7,486 nucleotides of DNA, from the NCBI GenBank assembly GCA_003132085.1, contig PKWO01000271.1, positions 1 through 7,486 of the forward strand, given 5' to 3'. Within the stretch, counting starts at the first letter, position 1, and every line of letters starts with the position of its first letter. The notes under the pieces are model-generated. The model made no database searches. It was not told the origin of the DNA and saw only the letters and a program-made list of their open reading frames with translations. Shown here in pieces: positions 6,840 through 7,486 of this stretch. Both the position numbers and the translations under genes were made by a program. Source of the stretch: Oxalobacteraceae bacterium. Lineage in GTDB: Bacteria; Pseudomonadota; Gammaproteobacteria; Burkholderiales; Burkholderiaceae_D.

Positions 6840-6900
6840 TGGATATTATTTTGTTTAATAATCTTGTCGGACAAAAGCACCGGCAAATTCAGCAAAAGGG
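6840..6900 (-). other. rseP-bamA spacer with AT hairpin, small dyad and weak promoter-like boxes
   Basis: This 61-bp gap has no GC-rich hairpin or T-run terminator, so readthrough from rseP into bamA is possible. It holds an 11-bp dyad, TTGTC-G-GACAA, at 6864-6874. It also has an AT-only inverted repeat with arms 6845-6850 and 6857-6862 directly before the bamA ATG. On the minus strand TTGTCC (6874-6869) and AATAAT (6850-6845) are 18 bp apart and could be a weak promoter, but its start site would fall almost at the ATG. None of these elements is proven. Confidence 0.3.
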
Positions 6901-7486
6901 TCAAGACATGTGGCGCGCAATATCGTTGAACACCGCAACGATCATCAGCGTCATCCAGATACCCAGCCCGGCACGCTGGGCAATCTCGCCAAACCGCTCG
7001 GAGACCGGGCGTCCAGTCAAAACTTCCAGCGAATAATACAGCAAAAGCCCCCCATCTAAAACTGGAATGGGAAGGAGATTCATGACACCGAGACTAATAC
7101 TGATAAACGCGATGAAGCTGAGGTAACTGATTGCACCGATACGCGCAGTTTGCCCTGCGTAATCGGCGATGGTGATCGGCCCGGTAATATTTTTCCAGGA
7201 AACCTCGCCGATTATCATTTTGCCAAGCATTTTTAACTGCAATACACTGGTTTCCCACGTCCGTTGCACCGCTTTTTCCAACGCATTGACCGGTGTCTCG
7301 TTGGCCAAGATCATCTCCGGCGCAAACGGCAACTCGACCTTGATTCGGCCTATCGCGCGCCCATCTTCCGTCACGGTATCCGGCGTCATGCTGAGATTCA
7401 TGCGCTGTCCATTGCGCAGCAGGTTTATCTGAAGCGCCCGGCCCGGCGCTGCCCGCACCAGATTGCGGAACTCCACCTGATCGGCG
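6901..7486 (-). CDS. rseP: RseP site-2 intramembrane zinc metalloprotease, C-terminal part (5' end outside window)
   Basis: RseP is an inner-membrane zinc protease that cuts the anti-sigma factor RseA within the membrane after DegS, releasing sigma-E; it also clears remnant signal peptides. The last 195 codons are present, of a protein usually near 450 residues. Visible are the end of a PDZ domain (EFRNLVRAAPG through MTPDTV), the linker, and a membrane segment running into NLLPIPVLDGG. The Asp of its LDG motif (codon 7054-7056) is the third zinc ligand. A last membrane segment (IWMTLMIVAVFNDIA) and the tail RHMS follow. PVSERFGEIAQRAG before that segment is typical of the family. The HExxH zinc site lies outside the window. 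The residue after LDGG is Leu (codon 7045-7047), where homologues such as E. coli RseP have His. The reading frame continues past the right edge, so no start can be given. Confidence 0.95.
   Translation of the reverse strand, partial: ADQVEFRNLVRAAPGRALQINLLRNGQRMNLSMTPDTVTEDGRAIGRIKVELPFAPEMILANETPVNALEKAVQRTWETSVLQLKMLGKMIIGEVSWKNITGPITIADYAGQTARIGAISYLSFIAFISISLGVMNLLPIPVLDGGLLLYYSLEVLTGRPVSERFGEIAQRAGLGIWMTLMIVAVFNDIARHMS

Overview
This window is a stretch of the conserved outer-membrane-biogenesis cluster of a Gram-negative bacterium. Every gene lies on the minus strand, so transcription runs from right to left. In transcription order: rseP (3' part only), bamA, skp/ompH, lpxD, fabZ, lpxA, lpxB and rnhB (5' part only). 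This order is well known from Beta- and Gammaproteobacteria. The protein sequences look betaproteobacterial, most like Burkholderiales and probably Oxalobacteraceae (Herminiimonas, Janthinobacterium or Collimonas type). That placement is an inference from recognition of the sequences, not from a search. A Phe at the acyl-chain ruler position of LpxA would fit the 3-OH-C10 fatty acid typical of that family.

Layout from high to low coordinates. Positions 7486-6901 carry the C-terminal part of the RseP intramembrane protease. A 61-bp AT-rich spacer follows, then bamA (6839-4500), the barrel of the outer-membrane protein assembly machine. The next spacer (4499-4386) holds six tandem copies of a 14-bp unit. 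Then come skp (4385-3858), lpxD (3839-2787), fabZ (2787-2317), lpxA (2317-1529), lpxB (1545-379) and rnhB (382 to beyond the left edge). From skp onward the genes are packed tightly: an 18-bp gap, two TAATG stop/start overlaps, a 17-bp overlap and a GTGA overlap. This suggests one translationally coupled operon.

The genes serve one compartment. RseP releases the envelope-stress sigma-E response, Skp escorts unfolded outer-membrane proteins through the periplasm, and BamA inserts them. LpxA, LpxD and LpxB carry out early steps of lipid A synthesis. FabZ supplies acyl-ACP for phospholipid and sits at the branch point with lipid A. RnhB is a DNA/RNA-hybrid nuclease that often ends this cluster.

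No mobile element, CRISPR array, tRNA, rRNA or new gene system is visible. The coding content is ordinary housekeeping. The feature most worth a second look is the 14-bp repeat array between bamA and skp, whose period places promoter-like -35 and -10 hexamers exactly 17 bp apart several times over. Lesser points are the LpxA ruler residue, a His-to-Leu change beside the catalytic LDG motif of RseP, and a bamA start without a visible ribosome binding site.
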